The notes: generated by a model from the sequence alone, not told the origin. A stretch of 64,000 nt of DNA from SAR116 cluster bacterium AG-426-B08 (GCA_003213175.1 QCNN01000001.1:62001-126000); one strand, 5' to 3'; shown: positions 46,224 through 55,461, counted from the stretch's first letter. Made by a program: numbers and translations.

Positions 46224-46743
46224 TTTCTTTTAATCTAGGTAAAATTTCTACGAAATTACATGGTTTATGTCTTATATCCAGTTGAAACAGTAAGATGTTA
46301 TCCCATGCATCTTTACATGCTGAAGGAGACCCTGGTAGGCAAAATATATATTTTCCATTTTTAACACCTGCTGTTGCTCTTGATTGAAGTGCTGAGGTAC
46401 CAATTTTTTTAAACGATATTAACCTGAATAACTCACCAAACCCATCTATTGATTTTTCAAAAATTCCTGTTACAGCCTCTGGGGTTACATCCCTTCCAGT
46501 TAAGCCTGTTCCACCAGTTGTTACAATAACGTCTAAAGACTTTTTATCACACCAGTCTTCTAGAACCTTTCTAATACTATTTATGCTATCTTTTACAATT
46601 TTTCTATCTTGAATTATATGACCAGAATTCGTAATTTTTTCTACTAGAATTTTACCAGACTTATCATTTTCTAATGATCTTGTATCAGAGATTGTTAGAA
46701 CTGCTATATTAATTGGTATAAACTTTATTTTTTTATCTAACAT
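46198..46743 (-). CDS. moaB: Molybdopterin adenylyltransferase-type protein MoaB
   Basis: MogA/MoaB-family protein of molybdenum cofactor synthesis, which adenylylates molybdopterin. The 181 residues contain the family core VLTISDTRSLENDKSG, IVTTGGTGLTGRDVTPEA and FCLPGSPSACKDAW. No other moa genes are in the window. Between slt and rnhB, 3 bp after slt's start side gap; in several alphaproteobacteria moaB is likewise near a uracil-DNA-glycosylase gene. Confidence 0.92.
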   Translation of the reverse strand: MLDKKIKFIPINIAVLTISDTRSLENDKSGKILVEKITNSGHIIQDRKIVKDSINSIRKVLEDWCDKKSLDVIVTTGGTGLTGRDVTPEAVTGIFEKSIDGFGELFRLISFKKIGTSALQSRATAGVKNGKYIFCLPGSPSACKDAWDNILLFQLDIRHKPCNFVEILPRLKENELSRPKN

Positions 46744-46745
46744 TT

Positions 46746-48521
46746 TTATCTCTTAATGAACTTTATTTCATTTCCACTTGCAAGAGCAGGTATTAAATAA
46801 GGAACTTCATTTAATCTAAAACGATATATCCACAAATTTGTAAGGACTAATTTGATATAATTTCTTGTTTGTCTTGCTGGAAGAGTTTCAATCAATAAAA
46901 GTATATCTGAATTTTTTAAATATTTTTTTTCACTTGTCCACTTTTTAAAATTGCCTGGTCCAGCATTATATGATGCCAACATTTTTATAACATTATTGTC
47001 TACTAAATCTAAACTCAATAGAAACTTGATGTATTTCGTCCCAATTATTATATTTTTTTCAGCATTATAAAGTATATCCCTTTTGGATTTAAATCTATAA
47101 GACCTGTTTTTCATTATAAAAGCTGCTGTTGATGGAAGAACCTGCATTAACCCAAGAGCGTTTGCAGAACTTTTAGCTCTTGGGTTAAAACCAGATTCTT
47201 GTCTTGATATAGAATATATGAGAGCTTTATCTTTAACATAGGCTTTATCTATATTCCAATTTGGTAAAGGATAAAGACCCCCTAAATAAATCAATCCATG
47301 ATCATTTCTCAAAATGGCTGAAATTCTAAAAGCTAATCCTGGCAAATTATTTGCTGCAGCAAAAGAAATGACTTTTGGATATTCTTTTATAGAAAAATTA
47401 GAGATTATTTTTCTAAATTCTCTTTCCGCTCTATGATTTTCTGAAATTTGAATTAATGCCAAAAGCCTTTTTCCTCCTTTAAAAGATTTTATTTTAGAAA
47501 CAAAAGTTTTTGTAATCTTTGGCAAGCTAAAATCTAATTTTTCTTTATAGCCGAGGCTGGCTTTTGCTAGAGTAGAATAAAATGTCCTTTCAAAGCTAGA
47601 TGCTTTTATTAAGTAGTTATTTATTTTTTTTATGTCTTGCGTCTCAAAAGCTAACCTAGCTGACCAAAAACAACCTCCAGAAATAATACTTTCAGGACCT
47701 TGATTCAATTTACATAAATTATTAAAAAACCATTTTGATTGTTTTATTTGTTTCGTTCTCCATGATGCAAGACCCCCAGCCCAATATGCTAAAGCATTTT
47801 TTGAGTTCGAAAGAGAAATTGAAACCCTTGCTTGTCTTAAGCTTTCAAAATCGTTTTTAAAGATAAAGTTAGCATGAGACAATTCTGCTCTTAATTGAGC
47901 TATTTCTTCTATTGAAAGATAACTTTGATTCTTTTTATTATTTAGTAAATTCTGTGCGTGAGAAATCTTTCTTTTATTAATTGACCTTCTAAATTGAATT
48001 GACAGTCTATTTGATTTTCGATGCTTGTTACCTATAGAAATAAAGGGTATTTTTGGTTTTATTAAATCATTGGAAATATTACCATATCCATTCAAAAATT
48101 CGCCGATTGGTTTTTTTGGTGATTTTACTTTTTGAGGTTGTCTTCGTTTAGCCAATCTATAAATCCTATATGCATCAGGGTGATCATTGTACTTATCTAA
48201 CCAAGTTTTTAATTCATTGTATTTACTTCTCCATCCAGTTGGATGCAAATATTTGTCAGCTAATAAATGACCAAAGAGTAGTTTATTAGAAATTTTTGAC
48301 TTGATTTTTTCAATTTTAATCCAGATATTTGATTTTCTATTTTTAATCATTTTTTTTTGTAAATTAAAAATCTCGGAATATAACTTAACATCATTATCAG
48401 ACAAAATTTTGTAACTAGTTTGATTGTTTTCTAATTTAGAAGCATGGGATTTATCAATACAAACAACTGAGAGAAGTATTAAAAAGATAAATAAATAATA
48501 GTTTTTAATTATTTTCGTCAT
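46746..48521 (-). CDS. slt: Soluble lytic murein transglycosylase
   Basis: Periplasmic enzyme cleaving glycan strands of peptidoglycan. The 591-residue precursor has a signal peptide (hydrophobic 9-22), a long alpha-superhelical region, and a C-terminal SLT domain with the catalytic Glu in SRQESGFNPRAKSSANALGL (about residue 440), followed by MQVLPSTA and ASYNAGPGNFKKW. Shorter than E. coli Slt70 in the helical part but domain order is the same. It starts 5 bp after the UDG-like gene. Confidence 0.93.
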   Translation of the reverse strand: MTKIIKNYYLFIFLILLSVVCIDKSHASKLENNQTSYKILSDNDVKLYSEIFNLQKKMIKNRKSNIWIKIEKIKSKISNKLLFGHLLADKYLHPTGWRSKYNELKTWLDKYNDHPDAYRIYRLAKRRQPQKVKSPKKPIGEFLNGYGNISNDLIKPKIPFISIGNKHRKSNRLSIQFRRSINKRKISHAQNLLNNKKNQSYLSIEEIAQLRAELSHANFIFKNDFESLRQARVSISLSNSKNALAYWAGGLASWRTKQIKQSKWFFNNLCKLNQGPESIISGGCFWSARLAFETQDIKKINNYLIKASSFERTFYSTLAKASLGYKEKLDFSLPKITKTFVSKIKSFKGGKRLLALIQISENHRAEREFRKIISNFSIKEYPKVISFAAANNLPGLAFRISAILRNDHGLIYLGGLYPLPNWNIDKAYVKDKALIYSISRQESGFNPRAKSSANALGLMQVLPSTAAFIMKNRSYRFKSKRDILYNAEKNIIIGTKYIKFLLSLDLVDNNVIKMLASYNAGPGNFKKWTSEKKYLKNSDILLLIETLPARQTRNYIKLVLTNLWIYRFRLNEVPYLIPALASGNEIKFIKR

Positions 48522-48526
48522 ATTTT

Positions 48527-49138
48527 TTATTTATTATCTGGAATAATTAGCTTCGATTTTAATAACTTTAAATTATCCCAAGCAATTCGTTTTAATGTTG
48601 GCTCTTGAATAAGTAGAGAAGGATCTGGGACATTAATTGAAAAAATACTATAAGTCATGTGTAGCGATAAAAATTTTACTATTTCTCTACTCGACATGTT
48701 TATAATGAATAAGGGTTCTAAGAAATTTAAATATTTAAAAAGGACATCAAAAAAATCAAATCTACTATGAACAAAATTATCTATATTTAATAAGAAAACA
48801 TCATTGATATTAACGTTTATAGAATTTAACATTTTTTCTAACAAAATTTTGTTCTTTCCACCATATGGTCTCTTTTCCATGATTTCTGCATCATTAAGCT
48901 TATTCCCAATTAATAATATTTTTGCGTTAGTATTTCCTTCAGAACGAACAAAGTTTAAATTGTTATTTTCAAAATATTCAAACAAAAAATTTTCTAGTTC
49001 ATTAATGTTTTTAAAATTTTGTTCTCTTAAATTATTTTTTAAATCAATTTTGTCTGTAAAACAATCTATACCCAAATCAACTTTAAATTTTATCAGATTT
49101 ATTAACTCATCCATATTAATATTTTCTTCAATTTGCAT
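48527..49138 (-). CDS. Diverged uracil-DNA glycosylase-superfamily protein
   Basis: A 203-residue protein that looks like a worn family-4-type UDG: AKILLIGNKLNDAEIMEKRPYGGKNKILLEKML aligns in layout with the GEAPG...G..F.G..G.LL..ML motif, and the end VPDPSLLIQEPTLKRIAWDNLKLLK matches HPxxLLxxPxxKRxxWxDLK. But the GEAPG residues, the catalytic His and all four Fe-S cysteines are missing (only one Cys, near residue 26). It is in the usual alphaproteobacterial place beside slt and moaB. Probably inactive as a canonical glycosylase. Confidence 0.6.
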   Translation of the reverse strand: MQIEENINMDELINLIKFKVDLGIDCFTDKIDLKNNLREQNFKNINELENFLFEYFENNNLNFVRSEGNTNAKILLIGNKLNDAEIMEKRPYGGKNKILLEKMLNSINVNINDVFLLNIDNFVHSRFDFFDVLFKYLNFLEPLFIINMSSREIVKFLSLHMTYSIFSINVPDPSLLIQEPTLKRIAWDNLKLLKSKLIIPDNK

Positions 49139-49205
49139 AAAAAACTTTAGAATTGTATAAAATTACTTAATTATGTTTATAATAATTATAATTTTATAAT
49201 TTCAA

Positions 49206-50825
49206 ATGAAAAATTATCAAAACACTTTATATTTCTTTTTACTTGTTTTTATTATGTCTTGTACAGTTAATAAAAATTTCAATACAAAATATAGTAATAC
49301 TAATTTAGGTAAATATTTGGCAGCATCATACTCTGTTCAAAATGGTGATAGTGCTTTTGCTTCTTCTATTTTAACAAATAATATTGATTATTCTAAAGAT
49401 ACAAAACTTGTTGAACTTGCTTTTTTTTCAAAAATTATAAATGGAGAATTCGAATCTGCAAAAAAACTCAAGGAAAATTATCCTAATCTATTAGATAAAA
49501 GTTCGTTTTCTCTTATTCCTGAAATTGCTATTTATTTAAAAAATCAAAATTATAAAAAAGCTAGCCAATTGATAAATATTAGTTCAGATCTACCTGGATT
49601 TAAAAATTTAAATCAAAAAATTGATAATATAATCATAGTTTTATCCTCTCCAAAAAAAGGAGAATTAAAAGATATTTTTAATCAGATAGATAATCAAGAT
49701 ATATATGACTTATTGATTTTTGAAAATATATTTGAAATTTCGGAAAGTAAGTTTTTTGATAATTTAAGTAAAAAATATCAAACTGAGATAAATAATTTTT
49801 TGATATCTGGTTACTTGTTTAGAAAAGAATTATTTCAAAAGAAAAATTACTTAATAGATAAACTACACCATGATTTTGATAAAAAGAATATCTATCTGAA
49901 TTTTAATAGTGAAGAAAATATATTCAAAAATAAACCAAGTTTTTTGCTATTAATATCCAGTTACTTAACTGAAATTGCTTTAAGAAACTCCCAAAATAAA
50001 AATATACCCTCCTCTTATTTAAAAATGCTTCTTGAAATGTCTAACTATATATATCCTAGACTAGAGTTCTCTAACTACTACTTAGCAAAGATATTCACTC
50101 AAGAGAACAATACAGAACTAGCAGTTAAAAAATTAGAACTAATTTCAGATAACTCTTTTGCTTACTTGCCTAGCTTGCTTAATAAATATAAGATTTACAA
50201 TAAAATAAACCAGAAAAAATCAAAAGCCATTCTAGATGTGATGTTAGAAAAATTTTCTGATAACACATCTGTTCAATATGAGTTAGCAGATTATTATCGA
50301 AAAACACAACAATGTTCTAAGGCTATTGATATATATAATAAAATTTTAAAAGTAGAAAAAGATAACTATAGATTTAAGTTTTACAAAGCTTCTTGCCTAG
50401 AAAAGTTAAACTTATGGGAGGAGTCAAAAAATGTTTTCAATGATATTATTTCAAATAATAAGGATCCATACGCTTTAAATTATTTGAGTTATTCTATGAC
50501 AATAAGGAATGAAAACCTTGATTTAGCACTTCAATTGATTAATGAAGCCCTTAAAAAAGAACCAAATAATGGTTACTTTTTAGATACACTTGGATGGGTA
50601 CAATACAAAAGAAAAGAATATAAATTGGCTGTTAAAAACTTGCAAAGAGCAGTTTCTATTCAGCCAAACAGTTCAGAAATCATGGATCATTTGGGAGATT
50701 GTTATTATAAAATGGGGAGAAAAAAAGAAGCTTTTTACGAATGGAATAGAGCACTTGTTTTTGATGCCGACGATAATTTGAAACAAAAAATTAAAGAAAA
50801 AATAAAGCTGTATGAAACAAATTAA
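49206..50825 (+). CDS. TPR-repeat lipoprotein
   Basis: A 539-residue precursor with a lipoprotein signal (MKNYQNTLYFFLLVFIMSC, lipid Cys at 19) and TPR units in the C-terminal half, clearest at ALNYLSYSMTIRNENLDLALQLINEALKKEPNN and the two following repeats. Members of this family sit before ispE in many alphaproteobacteria. Envelope assembly or scaffolding is likely; no defined function. The gene overlaps ispE by 14 bp. Confidence 0.87.
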   Translation: MKNYQNTLYFFLLVFIMSCTVNKNFNTKYSNTNLGKYLAASYSVQNGDSAFASSILTNNIDYSKDTKLVELAFFSKIINGEFESAKKLKENYPNLLDKSSFSLIPEIAIYLKNQNYKKASQLINISSDLPGFKNLNQKIDNIIIVLSSPKKGELKDIFNQIDNQDIYDLLIFENIFEISESKFFDNLSKKYQTEINNFLISGYLFRKELFQKKNYLIDKLHHDFDKKNIYLNFNSEENIFKNKPSFLLLISSYLTEIALRNSQNKNIPSSYLKMLLEMSNYIYPRLEFSNYYLAKIFTQENNTELAVKKLELISDNSFAYLPSLLNKYKIYNKINQKKSKAILDVMLEKFSDNTSVQYELADYYRKTQQCSKAIDIYNKILKVEKDNYRFKFYKASCLEKLNLWEESKNVFNDIISNNKDPYALNYLSYSMTIRNENLDLALQLINEALKKEPNNGYFLDTLGWVQYKRKEYKLAVKNLQRAVSIQPNSSEIMDHLGDCYYKMGRKKEAFYEWNRALVFDADDNLKQKIKEKIKLYETN

Positions 50826-51693
50826 TCAAACTCTTACTTTATTTGCACCAGCTAAATTAAATTTAAATTTAGAGGTTGTAGGAAAAGATAGAGACAATTT
50901 TCATTTTATTAAAAGTCAAGTCTGTTTTTTAAAATTATATGACATTATTACACTTAGGTTTAATAAGAATTCTCTAATTTTGGTAGATAAAAAAAATAGT
51001 AAATTTTGCCTAGATGAAGAAACAATATTAAAGAAAACTATTACCACGTTTAAAAAAAGGTTTGATTGGAGGAAAAATTTTAAAATCACTCTGACAAAAA
51101 ATATACCAATTGGAGCTGGATTGGGAGGTGGATCTGCAGACGCTGCCTCACTTTTACTGGGTTTAAGAAAAATCTACAATCAAGAAAATAAAAATAAAGT
51201 TACAATCAATAATTTATTAACTATTGGAAAAGATATAGGTTCTGACGTTCCTGCATGTATTTATAGTAGAAGCTTAATCGCAACAGGTAAGGGTGAAAAT
51301 ATCTCTATGTGCAGTATGCCAAACAATAAACATTTTTTGATTCTTTTTCCTGGCATTTCAATTTCTACTAGAAGTATTTTTCAAAATTTTGATAAAAAAA
51401 AGTACAATGATATTTTTGTAAATTCTTTTGAAAGCATCAAGGTCATCAACTCACTTTTACCTGTAGTATCTTGCATTGAACCCAAAATTAAACAAATTCT
51501 GTCTATATTAAAATCTCTAAACAATGTTCAAAGTTATGGAATGACCGGAAGCGGTAGCGCATGTTACGCAATTTTTAATAATATAAATGATTTAAAAAAT
51601 GCTCTTAGAATGATAAAAATAAGACGAGAAAATGATTGGTTCATTTGGTATGGTAAAAAAAAAGAATTTGGTTTTAACAGATTTTTGTATTAA
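50812..51693 (+). CDS. ispE: 4-diphosphocytidyl-2-C-methyl-D-erythritol kinase
   Basis: GHMP kinase of the MEP isoprenoid pathway. The 293 residues have the N-terminal APAKLNLNLEVVGK, the ATP loop PIGAGLGGGSADAASLLLG (about 98-116), and GMTGSGSACYAIF near the C-terminus. Translation probably couples to the TPR lipoprotein, whose 3' end it overlaps. tRNA-Gln begins 15 bp after the stop, so both may share a transcript. Confidence 0.95.
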   Translation: MKQINQTLTLFAPAKLNLNLEVVGKDRDNFHFIKSQVCFLKLYDIITLRFNKNSLILVDKKNSKFCLDEETILKKTITTFKKRFDWRKNFKITLTKNIPIGAGLGGGSADAASLLLGLRKIYNQENKNKVTINNLLTIGKDIGSDVPACIYSRSLIATGKGENISMCSMPNNKHFLILFPGISISTRSIFQNFDKKKYNDIFVNSFESIKVINSLLPVVSCIEPKIKQILSILKSLNNVQSYGMTGSGSACYAIFNNINDLKNALRMIKIRRENDWFIWYGKKKEFGFNRFLY

Positions 51694-51708
51694 CTATATG
51701 TTATCTAG

Positions 51709-51783
51709 TGGGGCGTAGCCAAGTGGTAAGGCATCGGGTTTTGATCCCGTGTACCGTAGGTTCGAATCCTACCGCCCCAGCCA
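51709..51783 (+). tRNA. tRNA-Gln (anticodon TTG)
   Basis: A 75-nt gene with encoded CCA: acceptor TGGGGCG pairs with CGCCCCA (51773-51779), discriminator G, D-arm with AAGTGGTAAGG, anticodon loop TTTTGAT giving TTG, and T-loop TTCGAAT. The outermost pair of the anticodon stem appears to be T-T. There is no separate promoter of good quality in the 15 bp before it. Confidence 0.97.
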
Positions 51784-51808
51784 ATAACAAATCTGCGTTA
51801 TTTAACAC

Positions 51809-52486
51809 TTAAAGTTTCAAAATATATCCTCCCTTTTCTTTCAATATAATTAAATTTAATTTTTTTTCTATTTTTTCTATTTTTTTTCTCAATCTATATA
51901 CATGTGTTTCTAAGGTATGAGTATTTATTGTTTCATTGATACCCCAGACATTGTTTAACAAATCTCTTTTTGCAACAAATTTATTTTTATTTTTAAACAA
52001 AAATTGAATTAGATAAGTTTCTTTTTCAGTCAAATGTATGATTTTACTAGTAATACTATTTTTAATAACTTTTTCGTTGGGTAGAAAAACTAAATGATCT
52101 AATAAATTTACCTTATTTCTATCCTCTCTTCCAATAGTTTCAAAGTTTGAAATTAAAGAAAAAAGATTTTTTAAAGTAAATGGTTTTACAATAAACTTGT
52201 AATCAATAAAATTTTTATTTTCATTTCTATATTTAAGATTGTCGAAAATTATAATTATATTGGATGTAACTTTTTTTTCAAATTCCTTTATAAAATCTAT
52301 GTTTCTATAAATTAATAAGTAATTTACTAATAACAAGTCAATTGATTCCTCTTTCAATTGTTGAAAAATCTTGAATTGATCAATTATCTTAAAATTTATT
52401 TTTTCACCAAAGTATTCTGTAAATTGATAAGATAAAATTTCTGAAAATAAATTATCTTCTTCAACTAAAATTATATTTTTAAACAT
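51809..52486 (-). CDS. OmpR-type regulator with atypical receiver
   Basis: A 225-residue DNA-binding protein. The N-terminal receiver keeps the acidic pocket (Glu9, Glu10, Asp11) and the KP motif (VKPFT) but has Asn55 (LLVNYLLI) where the phosphorylated Asp should be. The C-terminal winged helix (about 130-225) is typical OmpR/PhoB: LTEKETYLIQFLF, RDLLNNVWG, ETHVYRLRKKIEK, GGYIL. No histidine kinase is next to it. It may act without phosphorylation. Convergent with tRNA-Gln; divergent from ribA. Confidence 0.85.
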   Translation of the reverse strand: MFKNIILVEEDNLFSEILSYQFTEYFGEKINFKIIDQFKIFQQLKEESIDLLLVNYLLIYRNIDFIKEFEKKVTSNIIIIFDNLKYRNENKNFIDYKFIVKPFTLKNLFSLISNFETIGREDRNKVNLLDHLVFLPNEKVIKNSITSKIIHLTEKETYLIQFLFKNKNKFVAKRDLLNNVWGINETINTHTLETHVYRLRKKIEKIEKKLNLIILKEKGGYILKL

Positions 52487-52561
52487 TTTCTAATTGATAA
52501 CCTTTTGCTTTAAATCTATAAGTCTAATGTTAATTAAAAATTTTTAAAGTCAAATTAATTT

Positions 52562-53674
52562 ATGAAAACTTATTTACAAATAGAAAGGGCTATCTCTGAA
52601 CTAAAAAGAGGGGAAATAATTGTAGTTACAGATTATGACTCACATACCTCTGTCTTGCTTTCCGCTGGAGAACTAATAGATGAAAACACACTAAGTAAAC
52701 ATTTAAAACTTGGATTATCTTCTCCTAATATTATTCTATCAGCTAATAGATGTAACGCTCTTGGATTTAAAACAAAAGAAAATTGTTCATTTATTATTAA
52801 TAGTTCATGGAAAAAAGAAGATATATTAAATTTTGTATTTTCTAAGAAAGAGAATTTAAATTTAGATCTTAACACTTTGGTAGCTGAAAAAAATAATGCC
52901 TATAAGTGTTGTTTGAATATGTTAAAAAAAGCTGAATTACTCCCAACAGCCCTAGCAACTTTAGTTTCAAATGTAAATATAGAAAATATAAATAGCTGGT
53001 CTATGAAAAATAGTCTTATCCATATAGATATAAAAGATTTCGAAAAACACCTTCTGAATAGTGTTAACGATTTAGAAATAGTTGCAAAGACTCACCTTCC
53101 AATTAAATATACTAGTGACTGTGACTTTATAGTTTTTAGATCCAAAAATAGTTTCTATGAATATTTTTGTTTACTATTTGGATTAGCTAGGAAAATTGAA
53201 AAAAATGTTAAAGTTCCATTTGTACCTACCGTCAGAATTCACAGCCAATGCTTAACGGGAGATCTTTTGACAAGTCTGAAATGTGACTGTGGAGAACAAC
53301 TTAACAATTCTCTTGAACTTTTAGCTCAAAATGGTGAGGGAATTCTTATTTATTTGTCTCAAGAAGGAAGAAATATTGGATTAACTAATAAATTGAGAAC
53401 ATATAATTTGCAAGATGAAGGTTTAGATACTGTAGATGCTAATCTTACCTTAGGTTTTGAAGAAGATGAAAGATCCTATACTCCTGCAAAGCATATTCTT
53501 GATATTTTAAATATAAATAAAATAAATTTAATTACAAATAACCCAGATAAAATTAGACAGCTAGAAAAATTAGGTATTTCTATTGCTAGAAGAATTCCTT
53601 TATTAGTAAAAAGCAATAAGTTTAATGAGAGTTATTTAAAAACAAAAAAAAATAAGAGTGAACACTACTTATAA
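52562..53674 (+). CDS. ribA: GTP cyclohydrolase II with degenerate RibB-like N-domain
   Basis: First committed enzyme of riboflavin synthesis. The C-terminal about 175 residues hold GTP cyclohydrolase II: zinc cysteines Cys230, Cys241 and Cys243 in HSQCLTGDLLTSLKCDCGEQL split over the motif, then YLSQEGRNIGLTNKLRTY and VDANLTLGFEEDERSYTPA. The N-terminal about 190 residues are laid out like RibB (DHBP synthase) but lack its acidic metal loop (DYDSHTSV in place of DDEDRENE), so only RibA activity is expected. A separate RibB must exist elsewhere. The 3' end overlaps the convergent YggS-type gene by 6 bp. Confidence 0.9.
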   Translation: MKTYLQIERAISELKRGEIIVVTDYDSHTSVLLSAGELIDENTLSKHLKLGLSSPNIILSANRCNALGFKTKENCSFIINSSWKKEDILNFVFSKKENLNLDLNTLVAEKNNAYKCCLNMLKKAELLPTALATLVSNVNIENINSWSMKNSLIHIDIKDFEKHLLNSVNDLEIVAKTHLPIKYTSDCDFIVFRSKNSFYEYFCLLFGLARKIEKNVKVPFVPTVRIHSQCLTGDLLTSLKCDCGEQLNNSLELLAQNGEGILIYLSQEGRNIGLTNKLRTYNLQDEGLDTVDANLTLGFEEDERSYTPAKHILDILNINKINLITNNPDKIRQLEKLGISIARRIPLLVKSNKFNESYLKTKKNKSEHYL

Positions 53675-54340
53675 TTTGTCTCTTTTACCAAAAAACTCAG
53701 TACCTATTCTCAAATAATTTGCTCCAAATTTAATAGCCTCCTCAAAATCAGAAGACATTCCCATAGATAATTTATCTAAATTAAATTGTTTTGTAAGTTT
53801 ATTTAAATAACAGAAATGAATACATGGATCATCACCAATTGGTGGGATACACATAAGGCCAATTACTGGTAAATCTAGCTTATTAATACACAAATTTAAA
53901 AATTTTTCTAGTTCATTTGGAAAGATACCTGACTTTTGTTCTTCCATACCTGTATTAACCTGCACAAAAAAGCTTTTTATCCTAGAATTTTTAATATTTT
54001 TATGTATTTCGTAGGCTAAACTCTCTCTATCCAGGGTATGAACAAAATCAAATATTCGCATTGCTTTTTTTACTTTGTTAGTTTGTAAATGTCCTATTAA
54101 ATGAAGTTCTACTTTTTCATATTGATCTCTTAAAGTTAACCACTTTTTCTCTGCTTCCTGAACTTTATTTTCACCAAAAACTCTATGGCCACACTCTAAT
54201 GCTTTTATTATTTTATCAGTAGCCTGCTGTTTTGACACAGCTATTAAATTAGGTAGCTTTCTTTCATTGTAAAAACTTTTTTCATGAGCAATTTTTATTT
54301 TGTTATACAGAGTTTCTCTATTTATTTTTATTTGATTCAT
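53669..54340 (-). CDS. PLP homeostasis protein, YggS/PLPBP family
   Basis: Fold-type III PLP-binding protein that buffers pyridoxal phosphate. The 223 residues include the PLP lysine in LIAVSKQQ (Lys37), FGENKVQEAEKKW, HLIGHLQTNKVKKA, FFVQVNTGMEEQKSG and the phosphate-binding end SMGMSSDFEEAIKFGANYLRIGTEFFG. Full length. Alone on the minus strand, convergent with ribA. Confidence 0.95.
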   Translation of the reverse strand: MNQIKINRETLYNKIKIAHEKSFYNERKLPNLIAVSKQQATDKIIKALECGHRVFGENKVQEAEKKWLTLRDQYEKVELHLIGHLQTNKVKKAMRIFDFVHTLDRESLAYEIHKNIKNSRIKSFFVQVNTGMEEQKSGIFPNELEKFLNLCINKLDLPVIGLMCIPPIGDDPCIHFCYLNKLTKQFNLDKLSMGMSSDFEEAIKFGANYLRIGTEFFGKRDKL

Positions 54341-54450
54341 ACCCTAATAATTTCCTAATTGTGACAATTTTGCAACATAATTTAAATAATGTGATATTTT
54401 TACACTTTTAATGTAGAAATTACCTTAAAACATAAGTATATATATATCTA

Positions 54451-54473
54451 GTAATTTTCATGGTGAAAATTAC
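54451..54473 (+). promoter_or_regulatory. Perfect hairpin in porin 5' UTR
   Basis: GTAATTTTCA and TGAAAATTAC form a perfect 10-bp stem around the loop TGG, 28 bp before the porin start and just upstream of the Shine-Dalgarno AAAGGGG. The element could stabilise the mRNA as in ompA or serve as an operator. An ATG in the 5' arm/loop opens a nine-codon frame (MVKITINFI) that stops right before the Shine-Dalgarno. Confidence 0.65.
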
Positions 54474-54501
54474 AATTAACTTTATATAAAGGGGATACGC
54501 A

Positions 54502-55461
54502 ATGCGTAAATTACTTTTAACTACAAGTGCTTTAGTTGCTGCTACAAGTTTAGCATCATATGCAGTTGCAGATGTATCGGTTTCCGCTAATTATGAGTGG
54601 TCATACACAACCGCAAGTACAGATGACACTGACACAGATGGTGATTCTTATGGTCAAGTTGCTGAAGTTACAATAAACTTCTCTAACAAAACAGATTCAG
54701 GTCTTACTGTTGGAGCAACATGGGATGTGTCAGCTGGTGCTGCATCAGACGAAGAGAGTTTATTCATCTCAGGTGGATTCGGAAGAATTGACTTAGGTGC
54801 AAACGACCATGCTGGTGATGCATATGCAATTGATGAGTCAGATGTGATTTCAGAAGATGCAAGTTACACACCAGGAAGTGCAACAATCAGTACTTCTTCA
54901 TCTGTTGGTTTAAATGGCGACACAAACAAAATCAAATATACAATACCAGCAATGGGCAACCTAACTGGTGCTGTGTCTTATCAAGATTCAGGTGTAGCTG
55001 GAACTACTGATGAAGTCAGTTTTGGTGCAAGATATTCAATGGATAACATCACTATCGGTTATGCAAGAATAGAAGCAGAAACAGCATCTGGAACAAAAGA
55101 TTCAGAGTCAAATAACTATGGTGTAACAGCTACATTTGGTGCAACTACTGTTGTAGCTTCTGCTGGTGATCATGTAGCAGAAGATGAAGACAGAGAAAAC
55201 ATTGGTTTTGGTATTAAGCAAGCGCTTGATGGCGGAATGCATGTAGCTTTCTCAACCTTTGAGTCAGAAGATGCTGCTGATAGAGCTTCAAACTTAGATG
55301 AAAAGTTAACTGCAAGTCATGCTGAGATTGGATATTCAATCGCACCTGGTTTATCTGCTTTCCTTTCATACAGTAACTTTGAGTATGAAAATGGTGGAAA
55401 CTCAACTTCTATTGATGATGATGGAACACTTACAAAGCTTACAATTAAAGCTACATTCTAA
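54502..55461 (+). CDS. Gram-negative porin
   Basis: A 319-residue outer-membrane beta-barrel precursor. Signal peptide MRKLLLTTSALVAATSLASYAVA is followed by DVSVSANYEW, alternating beta strands rich in Gly, Ser, Thr, Asp, with GGFGRIDLG (a porin strand motif) and a C-terminal strand ending in Phe (LTIKATF), the BAM recognition signal. It lacks cysteine and is strongly acidic, as for marine porins. Codon use is distinctly richer in G and C than neighbours, fitting high expression. The 5' UTR hairpin and a strong terminator make it a single-gene transcript. Confidence 0.92.
   Translation: MRKLLLTTSALVAATSLASYAVADVSVSANYEWSYTTASTDDTDTDGDSYGQVAEVTINFSNKTDSGLTVGATWDVSAGAASDEESLFISGGFGRIDLGANDHAGDAYAIDESDVISEDASYTPGSATISTSSSVGLNGDTNKIKYTIPAMGNLTGAVSYQDSGVAGTTDEVSFGARYSMDNITIGYARIEAETASGTKDSESNNYGVTATFGATTVVASAGDHVAEDEDRENIGFGIKQALDGGMHVAFSTFESEDAADRASNLDEKLTASHAEIGYSIAPGLSAFLSYSNFEYENGGNSTSIDDDGTLTKLTIKATF

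Noticed and set aside
51783-51802. Terminator after tRNA-Gln
   Set aside because: AATAAC/GTTATT gives only a weak six-pair AT-rich stem and there is no T-run after it.
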